DNA of 64,000 nucleotides, from contig NZ_VITR01000003.1 in the NCBI RefSeq assembly GCF_007827955.1, positions 62,001 to 126,000 of the forward strand, written 5' to 3'. The position numbers were made by a program, and so were the translations under genes. Source of the DNA: Nitrospirillum pindoramense. GTDB lineage: Bacteria > Pseudomonadota > Alphaproteobacteria > Azospirillales > Azospirillaceae. Positions 35,945 to 45,427 of this stretch are shown in pieces. The notes under the pieces are model-generated. The model worked only from the letters and a program-made list of their open reading frames with translations, was not told the origin of the DNA and did not search any database. Within the stretch, counting starts at the first letter, position 1; each line of letters opens with the position of its first letter.

Positions 35945-37921
35945 TTACGCCTGGTTCGGCAGCACGGTTTCCGAGGGAAGGGGAACCGGGTCCAACTGGC
36001 TGTAGTCCGGGACGATGTGGTGCAGCAGGGCCTGCAGGCGGACGGCGTCGGCAGTGGCGCAGGCGGCATCCAGCTCATCCAGCGAGCGGCGCAGGATGGC
36101 CAGGTCGACCGCGCGGGGAGAGGCCACCAGCACACCCTCGGCGGAGGTCTGCTCCGGCGGCTCGGCGGCGGCGAACATTTCCTCGTACAGCTTTTCGCCA
36201 GGACGCAGGCCGGTGAAGGTGATCTTGATGTCCTTGTCCGGACGCAGGCCGGCCAAGCGGATCATCTGGCGCGCCAGGTCCACGATCTTCACCGGCTGGC
36301 CCATGTCCAGCACGAAGATGCGGCCACGGTCATCCCGGCCGGCATTCATGCCGTAAGCGGATGCCTGCAACACCAGTTCCACCGCCTCGCGCACCGTCAT
36401 GAAGTAACGGCACACTTCCGGATGCGTCACGGTCAGAGGCCCGCCGGCGCGCAGCTGGCGGCTGAACAATGGAACCACCGACCCGGTGGAGCCCAGCACA
36501 TTGCCGAAGCGCACGGTCATGAACCGGGTTTGCCAGCCCTTGCCGGCCCCGCTTGAGGCGACAATGTCCAGGGCTTGGCAGTAGCATTCGGCGATACGCT
36601 TGGTGGCGCCCATCACGTTGGTGGACCGCACGGCCTTGTCGGTGGAGATCAGCACCATGGCGGCGGCGCCCGCGGCGATGGCCGCGTCGGCCACGTTGCG
36701 GGTGCCCATGACGTTGGTCAGCACGCCTTCCACCGGGTTCAGTTCCACCATCGGCACATGCTTCAGGGCGGCGGCGTGGAACACCAGTTCCGGCTTCTCC
36801 TCGTGGAACACCTCAAGGATACGGCTGCGGTCGCGCACGTTGCCCAGCACGGCGCGGCAATCCAGCTCCGGGCAATTCTCCCGCATCTCCATCTCAATGG
36901 AGTAGAGGTTGAACTCGCTGTGATCCAGCAGGATCAGCCGGCGGGGCTTCAATTGGGCGATCTGACGCGTCAGTTCCGAGCCGATGGTGCCGCCGGCGCC
37001 CGTGACCAGCACCGTCCGGCCGGCCACCAGGCCATCGATGGCGCCCTTGTCCAGCGCCACCTGCGGGCGACCCAGCAGATCCTCGATGACGATGGGGCGC
37101 ACGGTCATGGGCCCATCGTTCACGGCATCGCGAAAATCGGTCAGGTCGGGCAGGCGGGCCAAGACCAGATTGAGCGCCTCGCACTTTTCCACCAGCGCGC
37201 CCAGGCGGGTACCCGACAGGCGGGCGCGGGGACGGGTCAGGATCAGGCGGCGCGGGCACTGACCACCGGCGGCGAGATCGCCTACGACGGATGACAGCTC
37301 GGCCAAGCGGCCCAGCACCTTCACGCCATGGATTTCACGGCCGATGCGCCCGCCCTTGTCATCCAGGATGCCGACCACGCGATAGGCCGCGTCCCGGTCG
37401 GTGGCCATGGCGCGGATGAAAATCTCCGCCTCGTCACCGGCGCCGACCAGCAGCACCGGGATGCGGTCGCGGGCATTGCTCTCAAGGATGCCTGCCAGAC
37501 GACGGTCCTTGGCCAAGCGGTAGAGCAGGCGCGGGCCGCCCAGCAGGACGACCAGCACGAACCAATTGATGAGCGGGACGGAGCGCGGAAGGTCATCCAG
37601 ACGCGTCACCAGGAACATCAGCAACAGGAACACGAGGATGCTGGTGGTGACGGCCCGGGCAATGGCCATCAGGTCGCGCAACGAAGCGTAGCGCCAGACA
37701 CCGGAGTTCATGCCAAACAGTCGATAGGCCGCCGCCGCAATCACGGTGAACAGAATGACGCCCGGAACCAGTGCTTGGGTATAATGGACGATGCCATCCC
37801 CAACCCGCAGGTACAGCGAAACAATAAACGAAACCCCGGCAACCAAAATGTCATGAAAGTATGCAAGGAAGCGCCGGTCCAAAATGAGCGGCAGTCCGAG
37901 GGTTTCTTTTAATTTGCGCAT
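35945..37921 (-). CDS. Membrane nucleotide-sugar 4,6-dehydratase (CapD/WbpM/PglF type)
   Basis: 658 residues, the full length of this family. Four N-terminal membrane helices (about residues 18-140) are followed by a first Rossmann-like domain (IPVLLVGAGDEAEIFIRAM). The catalytic domain starts VLVTGAGGTIGSELTRQI near residue 305. In STDKAVRSTNVMGATKR the usual SDR tyrosine is Met while the lysine is kept, as in WbpM/PglF. The family converts UDP-GlcNAc to a 4-keto-6-deoxy sugar for glycan or protein glycosylation. No other glycan genes are adjacent. An imperfect palindrome (37951-37986) lies 30 bases upstream. Confidence 0.93.
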   Translation of the reverse strand: MRKLKETLGLPLILDRRFLAYFHDILVAGVSFIVSLYLRVGDGIVHYTQALVPGVILFTVIAAAAYRLFGMNSGVWRYASLRDLMAIARAVTTSILVFLLLMFLVTRLDDLPRSVPLINWFVLVVLLGGPRLLYRLAKDRRLAGILESNARDRIPVLLVGAGDEAEIFIRAMATDRDAAYRVVGILDDKGGRIGREIHGVKVLGRLAELSSVVGDLAAGGQCPRRLILTRPRARLSGTRLGALVEKCEALNLVLARLPDLTDFRDAVNDGPMTVRPIVIEDLLGRPQVALDKGAIDGLVAGRTVLVTGAGGTIGSELTRQIAQLKPRRLILLDHSEFNLYSIEMEMRENCPELDCRAVLGNVRDRSRILEVFHEEKPELVFHAAALKHVPMVELNPVEGVLTNVMGTRNVADAAIAAGAAAMVLISTDKAVRSTNVMGATKRIAECYCQALDIVASSGAGKGWQTRFMTVRFGNVLGSTGSVVPLFSRQLRAGGPLTVTHPEVCRYFMTVREAVELVLQASAYGMNAGRDDRGRIFVLDMGQPVKIVDLARQMIRLAGLRPDKDIKITFTGLRPGEKLYEEMFAAAEPPEQTSAEGVLVASPRAVDLAILRRSLDELDAACATADAVRLQALLHHIVPDYSQLDPVPLPSETVLPNQA

Positions 37922-38297
37922 GGCTCCAGCCTGCGGTTGATTGTTTATGGGCGATTAACAGTAAGGGGCGGCGCCCCTAAAATCGCTAACCATGGAGTAT
38001 ATTTCTAAACGTCTGATGCGATCCTGACATCATCCGATATTCTGCTGCAAGTGCGAAAAAGGATTGGCCGGGCATAGGCCTACTCCATTAGGCAGCCAAT
38101 TCTTCACTGCGCGGGCCGGGCGGAAGGACAGCTGTATGGGCCCGGCACCCCCCTTTTGCCGACGGGAGGTGCGAGAACTTAGGCGGCAAACGTGGCAAAG
38201 TTATGAATTCCATTAGGAATCTAAAGTGACCGGGGGCGGGGAAAATAGGTCTTTCCGTTTAGAAGGGAAGCGATAATCACAGGAGGCAGCTGCGCCA
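37922..38297. other. Noncoding region upstream of the CapD-type gene
   Basis: These 376 bases, partly AT-rich, separate two minus-strand genes. They contain the palindrome at 37951-37986 and several A/T-rich stretches (37980-38050, 38195-38235) that look promoter-like. No coding frame is supported. Confidence 0.4.
37951..37986. promoter_or_regulatory. Nested palindrome upstream of CapD-type gene
   Basis: GCGATT ... AGGGGCG-g-CGCCCCT ... AATCGC: an inner perfect 7-base inverted repeat nested within an outer 6-base one. It is 30 bases before the CapD-type start codon, so it could be an operator or a leader hairpin. Confidence 0.4.
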
Positions 38298-38633
38298 TCA
38301 TGACCGTAGCCACGCAAAAAGCCCCTTGCTCCTCGGCTTTGCCGGCAGGGCTCCCTTTCCGCCAAGGTGCCGGGCGCCCGCCGCGGCCGTGGCGGTCTTG
38401 ATGCCGGCATAGTCGCGCTTGAACCGCTCCAGATCTTCCCGCAGGCCGAAACGAAAGGAGACATGCAAGACTTGGGATCGGCGGTTCAGGCCAGGGTCCA
38501 GTTTTTCTTCCATGCCCAGGAACTCCACGGCCCAGCGCCCGCGAATATTGGCACGGATCCAATCCTCGGCCTTGTCCATGTCCCCGGCGGACTTCAATTG
38601 CAGTGTTGTCGTGAAATCCTGCTGTCCGGTCAC
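38298..38633 (-). CDS. Hypothetical protein
   Basis: 111 residues starting at GTG (38633), preceded by GAGG. The composition is normal for a soluble protein (LKSAGDMDKAEDWIRANIRG, VLHVSFRFGLREDLERFKRDYAG), with a basic, low-complexity tail (GALPAKPRSKGLFAWLRS). No signal peptide or membrane segment. I recognise no family. It is divergent from the BglII-like endonuclease, sharing the 345-base region with a strong palindrome. Confidence 0.5.
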   Translation of the reverse strand: MTGQQDFTTTLQLKSAGDMDKAEDWIRANIRGRWAVEFLGMEEKLDPGLNRRSQVLHVSFRFGLREDLERFKRDYAGIKTATAAAGARHLGGKGALPAKPRSKGLFAWLRS

Positions 38634-38978
38634 GGTCGCCTCTTAGATCATTTCCGGCCGAACGGATCGGCGCGATCACATTCGGGTATTTTCAGCCGAA
38701 TTCTGCCGCGCACCCCGCGGCCGCCGAGTCGGCGGCGAACGGCCTTCACGGCCCGGACCTTAGTCGACCAGCCGGCCGGTCGACTACGCATCTCCCGGAC
38801 AGCCGGCCGCCCAAAGCGGTATGGTCAAAGGTGATAAATGCCTACGGGAGTACCCGCCGCCCCGATCGGCAGCGGCCTTTGGGCGCGGCGTCGCCACGGG
38901 TGTTCGATCCGGTATCGACAGGGGCCCGGGATCGGGTAGGGTCGCGCCCTCGATATCGCCAGCGGACGTTTTTTCCAC
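38634..38978. other. Divergent region before BglII-like endonuclease
   Basis: These 345 bases are noncoding as far as I can see. They are rich in inverted repeats, the strongest being at 38761-38786. No methyltransferase or controller gene is present here. Confidence 0.4.
38761..38786. promoter_or_regulatory. Perfect inverted repeat, candidate operator
   Basis: TAGTCGACC-agccggcc-GGTCGACTA is a 9-base perfect inverted repeat with an 8-base spacer, about 190 bases before the endonuclease start. Its AGTC and GACT half-sites recall controller-protein boxes of restriction-modification systems, but in the opposite order. Confidence 0.4.
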
Positions 38979-39782
38979 ATGTTTCCGACCTTGCTAGAGC
39001 GCGGCTTCCAGGTGGAGTTCCTTTCCCACGCGCGGGCCATCCTGGGTGTCGACTTCCCCGGCGCCATGGCCGAACTGGATGCCGTCATCGGCGCGCTGTC
39101 CATTCCCATCACCGAAATCGTGGGCTCCGGCGGCGGTGAAGCCAAGATCACCCAGCGCCTGCGGCGCTCCTTGGCGGAGCATGGCTGGGAAAAGGCGCAT
39201 TTCACCATCGAGAAGCGGGTGAACGGCAAGCGCCGTGAATCCATCAGCCATGAGGTTGACCATGTACGGGACATTCCCGGCGTGGGCGTGATCGCGCTGG
39301 AGATCGAGTGGAACAATAAGGACCCGTTCTTCGACCGCGACCTGGAGAACTTCAAGCGCCTGCATGCGGAGGGTGTCATTTCCGTCGGTATCATCGTCAC
39401 GCGCGGGCGCAGCCTGCAGGATGAGATGGTGCCCATGGTGCGCCGCTTCGCCCAAAGCCGCAGCCTGACCTGCGACGGGGACGTGCTGGCCCTGGGCCTG
39501 CGGCCCACCACCCGCCAGCAGGACGACGTGGCCCGCCGCATGGCCGGCGGTGCGCCGTCCTTCGCCGAGGCCTGGGCCGCCTCCTTCTGTCAGGACAAGT
39601 ACGGTGCCGCCACCACCCATTGGCGCAAGTTGGAGGACCGGGTGCATCGGGGCGTGGGCAACCCGTGCCCCCTGCTGTTGATCGGCATTCCGGCCAGTGT
39701 CGTCACCTTCGATGTGCCGCTGTCGGAAATGCCCAAGGCCCCGGTGCAGGAGCCGGTCGAGGCGGAACTGCCTTTCTTCTAG
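38979..39782 (+). CDS. BglII/BstYI-family restriction endonuclease, orphan
   Basis: 267 residues. The central segment VIALEIEWNNKDPFFDRDLENFKRLHAEGVISVGIIVTRG matches the BglII-type endonuclease core as I remember it: an acidic E-x-E (Glu108, Glu110, where BglII has E-x-Q), the NNKDPFFDRDL loop and a buried strand. Asp94 or Asp98 could be the third metal ligand. BglII and BstYI cut around GATC-containing sites; specificity here cannot be read. No DNA methyltransferase is adjacent on either side. The ribosome-binding site is weak. Confidence 0.75.
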   Translation: MFPTLLERGFQVEFLSHARAILGVDFPGAMAELDAVIGALSIPITEIVGSGGGEAKITQRLRRSLAEHGWEKAHFTIEKRVNGKRRESISHEVDHVRDIPGVGVIALEIEWNNKDPFFDRDLENFKRLHAEGVISVGIIVTRGRSLQDEMVPMVRRFAQSRSLTCDGDVLALGLRPTTRQQDDVARRMAGGAPSFAEAWAASFCQDKYGAATTHWRKLEDRVHRGVGNPCPLLLIGIPASVVTFDVPLSEMPKAPVQEPVEAELPFF

Positions 39783-39822
39783 GTCGCGGCGCCCCGGTTT
39801 CCCTGCGCTTGGCGCGGGATGC

Positions 39823-41109
39823 TCAGAGCACGTCGCGCAGGCGGTACCACAGGCTGGCCAGGCGCAGCAGGGGCACGCGCCAGGGCGGTCCCACGAAGGT
39901 CCGCTGCGGCAGGCGGGCGAAGACGTCGTAACGCTCGGCCTGGCCCATGATGGCCTCCGCCAGCAAGTGGCCGCAGATGCCGGTCAGCGCCACGCCATGG
40001 CCGCTGTAGCCATGGGCGAAATAGGTGGTGGGTGACAGGCGGCCCAACTGGGGCAGGCGGCTGACCGTCATGCCGACGCTGCCGTGCCAGAAATGGTCGA
40101 TGCCCACTCCGGCCAATTGGGGGAAGCAGTGGCGCAGGGCCCGCGCGAGCGTGGGTTGGGCGTCAGCCGTGGCCCGGTTGGCGAAGTTGACGCCACCGCC
40201 GAACAACAGGCGGTGGTCGGCGCTGCGGCGGAAATAGTGCAATCCGACATGGGTGTCCGACACGGCGTGGTCGCCGGGCAGCAGGGCGGCCGTCCGCTCG
40301 GCCCCGAGGGGTTCCGTCGCCAGCATGTAGGTGACGATGGGCACCAGCGTGCGCGTCAAGGCGGGCGCCAGGCCGCCTAGATAGGCGTTGCCGGCCAGCA
40401 CCAGGAAGCGCGCCCGTACCCGGCCGCGCGGAGTGGTCACCACAGGGGCGGCATCGGTGCTGGTCGCCAGGGCGGGCGTGTTCTCATAAAGCCGCGCGCC
40501 GGCCGCGCGCGCGGCGCGGGCCAGTCCCTGGGCGTAGGCCAAGGGGTGGAGGTGGCCGCTGCCGCTGTCCTCAAGCCCGCTGTCATAGCGTGGGCTGGCC
40601 ACCAGGGCGCGCAGGTCGTCGCCCTCCACCAGGCGCAGGCGGTCATAGCCCACGCCCTGGGCGTCGCGCAGTTGCTTCAGCAATCCGGCGCGGTGGCGGG
40701 GGCGGGCGGCGGCGTTGATGTAGCCCCAGCGCAGGTCGCAGGCGATGGCGTGGCGCTCCACCCGCTGGACCAGCAGGGCCTTGGCCTCTTCCGCCAGCGC
40801 CCATAGACGGCGCGCGTCTTCGGGGCCGCTGAGGCGGGCCACGGCGCCGACGGATTTGTTGTAGCCGCTGATGAGCTGCCCGCCGTTGCGGCCCGATGCG
40901 CCCCAGCCCACCCGTTCCGCCTCGACCACCGCCACGTCATAGCCGCGCTCCGCCAGGGTCAGCGCGGCGGATAGGCCGGTGTAGCCAGCCCCGACGACAC
41001 AGACGTCGCAGGTGGTGTCGCTGTCCAGCGCCGGCGCGGCGGGCCCGGGCGGGGAGGAAGAGTGGTACCAGCTGTCGGGCCAGCTATCGGCGGCGGGGGA
41101 AGGCGTCAT
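39823..41109 (-). CDS. FAD-dependent oxidoreductase, PuuB (gamma-glutamylputrescine oxidase)-like
   Basis: 428 residues. A DAO-type FAD-binding start (CDVCVVGAGYTGLSAALTLAERGYDVAVVEA) is followed by GWGASGRNGGQLISGYN, which is characteristic of the PuuB/OrdL group. The C-terminus has PTTYFAHGYSGHGVALTGICG for FAD ribityl contacts. PuuB oxidises gamma-glutamylputrescine to gamma-glutamyl-aminobutyraldehyde. A PuuA-like gene diverges from the operon containing it, supporting this role. It starts one base after the PAP2 gene stop, so they are co-transcribed. Confidence 0.88.
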   Translation of the reverse strand: MTPSPAADSWPDSWYHSSSPPGPAAPALDSDTTCDVCVVGAGYTGLSAALTLAERGYDVAVVEAERVGWGASGRNGGQLISGYNKSVGAVARLSGPEDARRLWALAEEAKALLVQRVERHAIACDLRWGYINAAARPRHRAGLLKQLRDAQGVGYDRLRLVEGDDLRALVASPRYDSGLEDSGSGHLHPLAYAQGLARAARAAGARLYENTPALATSTDAAPVVTTPRGRVRARFLVLAGNAYLGGLAPALTRTLVPIVTYMLATEPLGAERTAALLPGDHAVSDTHVGLHYFRRSADHRLLFGGGVNFANRATADAQPTLARALRHCFPQLAGVGIDHFWHGSVGMTVSRLPQLGRLSPTTYFAHGYSGHGVALTGICGHLLAEAIMGQAERYDVFARLPQRTFVGPPWRVPLLRLASLWYRLRDVL

Positions 41110-41110
41110 G

Positions 41111-41854
41111 TCAGCCGGGCAGCCAGCGGCACCACAGCCCCAGGGTGGCCCGGCGTCCATAGAAGGCGGCGTGCAGCAGCGCGCTGGTCAGCACCGCCAG
41201 CAGGCCGGCATACAGCACGTCGCTGAAGAAATGGCCGCCCATGCCGATGCGCAGCAGGCCGACGCCGGCCCCAACGCCCAAGCCGCCATAGAGCCAGAGC
41301 CGCTGCCGCCGCCGGGCGGTGTAGGCGAAACTGTGCAGGAAGAAGGCCAGCACCGCGTCCCCCGACACGAAGGAGCAGTTGCGCCCGCAATTGGCCTTGG
41401 GCGCCGGCAGTACCGGCGGGGTATAGGGGGCCGCCCCGCCGAACTCCACCACCTGGACGGGACGGGCGCGGTGCCAGTGATCCTTCAGCACCGCGTTGCC
41501 GATGAGCCCCGGCCCGATGGCCAGCGACAGCAGCAGGAAGCCCCAGGCGCGCACGTCGGCACCCAAAAGCGTGGCGCGCTGGGGGGATCGGCGGTGCCAG
41601 GCCGTCCAGGCCGTGCCCAGCACCAGGACGCCGGCCAGGACGCGGGCGCCAACCTGCACCGCCTCATGCAATACGTTGGCGACCGGGCCCGTCCGCCAGG
41701 CGAAGCCGCCATCCGGCGTCCAGAACCAGCCGGCGATGGTCAGGTCCGCCAGGGGTGAGACGGTCGCGTACGCCATGAGCCCGGCCAGCACGGCAAGCGC
41801 CAGGAAGCTCAGCGCCCGGAGGCCAGAAAAACGCGGGCCGGAAAAACGGATCAT
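41111..41854 (-). CDS. PAP2-superfamily membrane phosphatase
   Basis: 247 residues with about six membrane helices. Catalytic motifs: KDHWHRARP (motif 1), NCSFVSGDAV (motif 2) and RIGMGGHFFSDVL (motif 3). In motif 2 the usual PSGH histidine is Asp. The family dephosphorylates undecaprenyl pyrophosphate, lipid A or phosphatidyl lipids at the outer face of the inner membrane. The substrate is not assignable. It is the first gene of an operon with the PuuB-like oxidase. Confidence 0.85.
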   Translation of the reverse strand: MIRFSGPRFSGLRALSFLALAVLAGLMAYATVSPLADLTIAGWFWTPDGGFAWRTGPVANVLHEAVQVGARVLAGVLVLGTAWTAWHRRSPQRATLLGADVRAWGFLLLSLAIGPGLIGNAVLKDHWHRARPVQVVEFGGAAPYTPPVLPAPKANCGRNCSFVSGDAVLAFFLHSFAYTARRRQRLWLYGGLGVGAGVGLLRIGMGGHFFSDVLYAGLLAVLTSALLHAAFYGRRATLGLWCRWLPG

Positions 41855-42094
41855 GGCGACGGGAGGTCCGGTCGGTTGAGGGGACGTTGCCCTTCGCACA
41901 TATCACCGGGGCGGGGCCAATGTCACCCCGGCATAGGCCGCAAGCGCTAGGGTGCCGGCCCGCTTTGGCCGCTGCCGCGCCGCATTCCCGCCCCGATATC
42001 ATGGGATCGTCCCCGCCGATTCCGTCCGGCCCGGGCCCGGTCCATCCGCGTGATCGCCTCCCTGGCCGGCCCCATCACCGAGGTGCACGACCCC

Positions 42095-43435
42095 ATGTCC
42101 GTCTTGGAAGAATTCATCCGCGGCAATCGCATCACCGAAGTCGAATGCCTGGTCCCCGACCTGTCCGGCATCGCCCGGGGCAAGATCGTCCCGGCGGAGA
42201 AATTCCTGCGCATCCTGCGCGACCGGGGCCTGCGCCTGCCCGAAAGCGTGTTCATCCAGACCGTGACGGGCGACACCCCGCCCAACAGCGTCACCAACCC
42301 GGAAAACTCCGACGTCTACATGCTGCCCGATCCCGGCAGCGTGCGTCTCGTCCCCTGGTACGACGCGCCTACCGCCGCCGTCATCTGCGACTGCGTCTAC
42401 GCCGATGGCGGCAGCGTCGACATCAGCCCGCGCTGGGTGCTGAAGCGGGTGCTGGAGCTTTATGCCCAGCGTGGCTGGAAGCCCTTGGTGGCGCCGGAGC
42501 TGGAGTTCTTCCTGGTGGCGGTCAACAAGGACCCCGACTATCCCCTGATCCCGCCCGTCGGCCGCTCGGGTCGGCAGGAAAGCGGGCGCCAGGCCTTCGG
42601 CATCGACGCGGTCAACGAGTTCGACCCCATCTTCGAGGCGGTCTACGACTACTGCGAGAAGCAGGACATTGACGTCGACACCATGAGCCATGAGGCCGGT
42701 GCCGCCCAGATCGAGATCAACTTCAACCATGGCGACGCGCTGAGCCTGGCCGACCAGGTTTTCCTGTTCAAGCGCACGGTGCGGGAGGCGGCCATCCGCC
42801 ACGGCATCTATGCCACCTTCATGGCCAAGCCCATGCAGAACGAACCGGGCAGCGCCATGCATATCCACCAGTCGCTGGTCGACGCCGAAACCGGGCGCAA
42901 CCTGTTCGGCCGGCCGGATGGCGGCGACACCCCCCTGTTCATGAGCCACATCGCCGGCCTGCAGAAGTACCTGCCCAGCGCGATGCCTCTGCTGGCGCCC
43001 AATGTGAACAGCTATCGCCGCCTGGTGCAGGGGTCGGATGCGCCCATCAACGTGCATTGGGGGCGGGACAACCGCACCACCGGCTTTCGCGTCCCCCTGA
43101 GCCCGCCGGAGGCGCGGCGGGTGGAGAACCGCGTGGCCGGCGCCGACGCCAACCCCTATCTGGCCATTGCCGCCAGCCTGGCCTGCGGCTACCTGGGCAT
43201 GGTGCAGGAACTGGAACCGACGGAGCCGGTGAAGGGCACGGCCCATCGCCTGGCCTTCACCTTGCCCCGCCACCAGGGCGACGCCCTGGCCAAGCTGAAC
43301 GCCAGCCGCCCCTTGCGTGAGCTGTTCGGCGAACGCTTCGTCGCTTGCGTCACCGCCGTGAAGCAGGCGGAGGATGCCGCCTACCAGCAGGTGATCTCCA
43401 GCTGGGAGCGGGAGAACCTGCTGCTGAACGTGTGA
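42095..43435 (+). CDS. Glutamine-synthetase-family ligase, PuuA-like
   Basis: 446 residues. The start MSVLEEFIRGNRITEVECLVPDLSGIARGKIVP is typical of the GlnA-like gamma-glutamylpolyamine synthetases rather than true glutamine synthetase. The catalytic domain has PELEFFLV, HEAGAAQIEINFNHGDAL, FMAKPMQNEPGSAMHIHQSL and NSYRRLV. It would ligate glutamate to putrescine or a related amine, using ATP. No adenylylation-site motif was noticed. It is divergent from the PAP2/PuuB-like operon. A GTG at 42050 is a less likely start. Confidence 0.9.
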   Translation: MSVLEEFIRGNRITEVECLVPDLSGIARGKIVPAEKFLRILRDRGLRLPESVFIQTVTGDTPPNSVTNPENSDVYMLPDPGSVRLVPWYDAPTAAVICDCVYADGGSVDISPRWVLKRVLELYAQRGWKPLVAPELEFFLVAVNKDPDYPLIPPVGRSGRQESGRQAFGIDAVNEFDPIFEAVYDYCEKQDIDVDTMSHEAGAAQIEINFNHGDALSLADQVFLFKRTVREAAIRHGIYATFMAKPMQNEPGSAMHIHQSLVDAETGRNLFGRPDGGDTPLFMSHIAGLQKYLPSAMPLLAPNVNSYRRLVQGSDAPINVHWGRDNRTTGFRVPLSPPEARRVENRVAGADANPYLAIAASLACGYLGMVQELEPTEPVKGTAHRLAFTLPRHQGDALAKLNASRPLRELFGERFVACVTAVKQAEDAAYQQVISSWERENLLLNV

Positions 43436-43456
43436 CGGCTTTGTTGGAGGGGCTTA

Positions 43457-43610
43457 TACCAAGGAGCGATGATTTCCATTCATCGCTCCTTGGTATCGGC
43501 GGCGACTGCCGCCGCGCGCCGTAAGGCGCGGAAGCCAAGCCGCCGGATGGCGGTGCCGGCGACTGAGGGCGATGAGCCTGGCCATAGGTCAGGATCATCG
43601 CTACTTGGTA
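43457..43610. mobile_element. MITE-like element with 16-base terminal inverted repeats
   Basis: Ends TACCAAGGAGCGATGA and TCATCGCTACTTGGTA are inverted repeats with one mismatch. The element is flanked by TTA on both sides (43454-43456 and 43611-43613), as expected of a 3-base target duplication. A second, perfect copy of the right end lies inside at 43480-43496 and forms a 17-base hairpin with the left end (43456-43472). The interior is GC-rich and non-coding. The right-hand TTA is the stop codon of the chemoreceptor gene. No transposase is encoded. I saw no second copy in this window. Confidence 0.5.
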
Positions 43611-45296
43611 TTAGCGTATGTTGGCCAGGAAGGCGTGCACCTGGCCGCGCAGCCGCTCCGCCTCCGTCGACAGCTCGCCGGCGGCGTGGCGCACGGTGTG
43701 CGCGACCTCGCCGGTTTCGCTGACCGCCCGGCGAGCGGCGGCGACGTTGCCGGAAACCTGCTGTGTGCCGGTCGCGGCCTGCTGGACGTTGCCGGCGATT
43801 TCCGCCGTGGCCGCCCCTTGCTCCTCCACCGCCGCCGCGACGGCGGACGTGATCTCGTTCATGCGGTTCACGGTCTGGCCGATGCCGGCGATGGCGTCCA
43901 CCGCCGTGTCGGTCATGCCCTGGATTTCGGCGACCTTGGCCTGAATTTCCTCCGTCGCCTTGGCGGTCTGGGTCGCCAGGTTCTTCACCTCGCTGGCGAC
44001 GACGGCGAAGCCCTTGCCGGCCTCGCCCGCCCGGGCCGCCTCGATGGTGGCGTTCAGGGCCAGCAGGTTGGTCTGGCCCGCGATGCCGGTGATCAGCGCC
44101 ACGATGTCGCCCACCCGCGCGGCGGAGGCCGCCAGCTCGCCCATGGCGGTGCTGGTGCGGCCCACTTCCTCCACGGCGTCGGCGGCGATGGCCGACGACT
44201 GGCTGATCTGGCGCGCGATCTCGGTGATGGAGGCGCTAAGCTGATCCGTGGCGGCCGCCACCGTGGCAACGTTGGCGCTGGTCTGCTCCGCGGCGGCGGC
44301 GGCCGACGTCGTCTGGTTTTCGGCCTGGGCGGCGGCTGTGGCCGCGGCATTGGCGCCGGTGGCCATCTCCGTCGTGGCGGTGGCGATGCCGTCGACCACC
44401 TGCATGACGCTGCCCTCGAAGTCCTGGGCCAGGCGGGACAGTGCCGCCTTGCGCTCCCGCTCCGCCTCTTCCTTCATGCCTTCCTGTCGCTGGCGCAGGT
44501 GCACGGCGTCGGCGGAACGGTCGCGCAGCACCAGGATGGCCTGGGCCAGCGTCCCGATCTCATCCTTCAGGTCCACGGCCGGGACGGGAGTCGCCAGGTC
44601 GCCGTCGGCCATTCGGTTGGTGGCGTTGGCCAGACGGAACAATGGCCCGGTGATGCTGCGGCTCAGCCATAGCGCCAGGCCCAGGGTCAGCAGCGCCAGT
44701 GTCGCCACCAAGCCCGCCGTGCGCTCCGTGCTGCTCCGGGCCGCTGCCTCCACATCGTCCAGATAGATGCCCGACGACACCACCCACTGCCAGCGGGCCG
44801 TGCCCTTGGAATAGGTCACCTTGCGGGCCGGCGGCGCGCCGACCTTGGGGGGCCAGACGTAATAGTTGAAGCCGCCGCCGTCCTTGGCGCGATCCAGCAT
44901 TTCCTGGGCGTAATGGACGCCATTGGCGTCGGTGGCGTCCAGGTTGCGCTTGCCCTCGGTCGCGGGGCCCTGGCCGTTCGCCAGGGTCATGCCGGTCAGG
45001 TCATGGATGATCGCGTAGTGGTTGCCGTCATAGCGGAAGCCCCGTACCACGTCGATGGCCAGGGCCTTGGCCTTGTCCTCGGGGATTTCACCCGCCTGCG
45101 CCTTCTTCTCCAGCACCTCGATCATGCTCACCACCCCCTCGGTGGCGATGCGCGCGCGGGCCTGGCGCTCCTCCAGGATGGTGCGATTGGAATTGATCAC
45201 CATGTACGCGCCCAGCGCCGCCAGCGTGAAAAAGGCCAGGGCGGGGACGACCAGGATGCGGCCGCTGATGCCGCGCAGCGATTTCAGGAAAGGCAT
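43611..45296 (-). CDS. Methyl-accepting chemotaxis protein with single-Cache sensor
   Basis: 561 residues. TM1 spans about residues 12-34. The sCache_2-like domain has [39 protein letters not shown] and [17 protein letters not shown]2 spans about 192-212, followed by HAMP ([24 protein letters not shown]) and the signalling tip [20 protein letters not shown]. It lies among polyamine genes, so a polyamine or amino-acid ligand is a reasonable guess only. Its stop codon is at the boundary of the MITE-like element. Confidence 0.92.
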   Translation of the reverse strand: MPFLKSLRGISGRILVVPALAFFTLAALGAYMVINSNRTILEERQARARIATEGVVSMIEVLEKKAQAGEIPEDKAKALAIDVVRGFRYDGNHYAIIHDLTGMTLANGQGPATEGKRNLDATDANGVHYAQEMLDRAKDGGGFNYYVWPPKVGAPPARKVTYSKGTARWQWVVSSGIYLDDVEAAARSSTERTAGLVATLALLTLGLALWLSRSITGPLFRLANATNRMADGDLATPVPAVDLKDEIGTLAQAILVLRDRSADAVHLRQRQEGMKEEAERERKAALSRLAQDFEGSVMQVVDGIATATTEMATGANAAATAAAQAENQTTSAAAAAEQTSANVATVAAATDQLSASITEIARQISQSSAIAADAVEEVGRTSTAMGELAASAARVGDIVALITGIAGQTNLLALNATIEAARAGEAGKGFAVVASEVKNLATQTAKATEEIQAKVAEIQGMTDTAVDAIAGIGQTVNRMNEITSAVAAAVEEQGAATAEIAGNVQQAATGTQQVSGNVAAARRAVSETGEVAHTVRHAAGELSTEAERLRGQVHAFLANIR

Positions 45297-45427
45297 GAGG
45301 CAAACCACCAGCCGGTAAGGGGTGCGGCACGATGCCGCGCCATTCTCGCGGGCAGGCTATACCCTGACTTTCGGCTGGGCGTGATCTGCTATATCGGCAT
45401 CGCCGTTATTACTTAAGATGGAACAAT

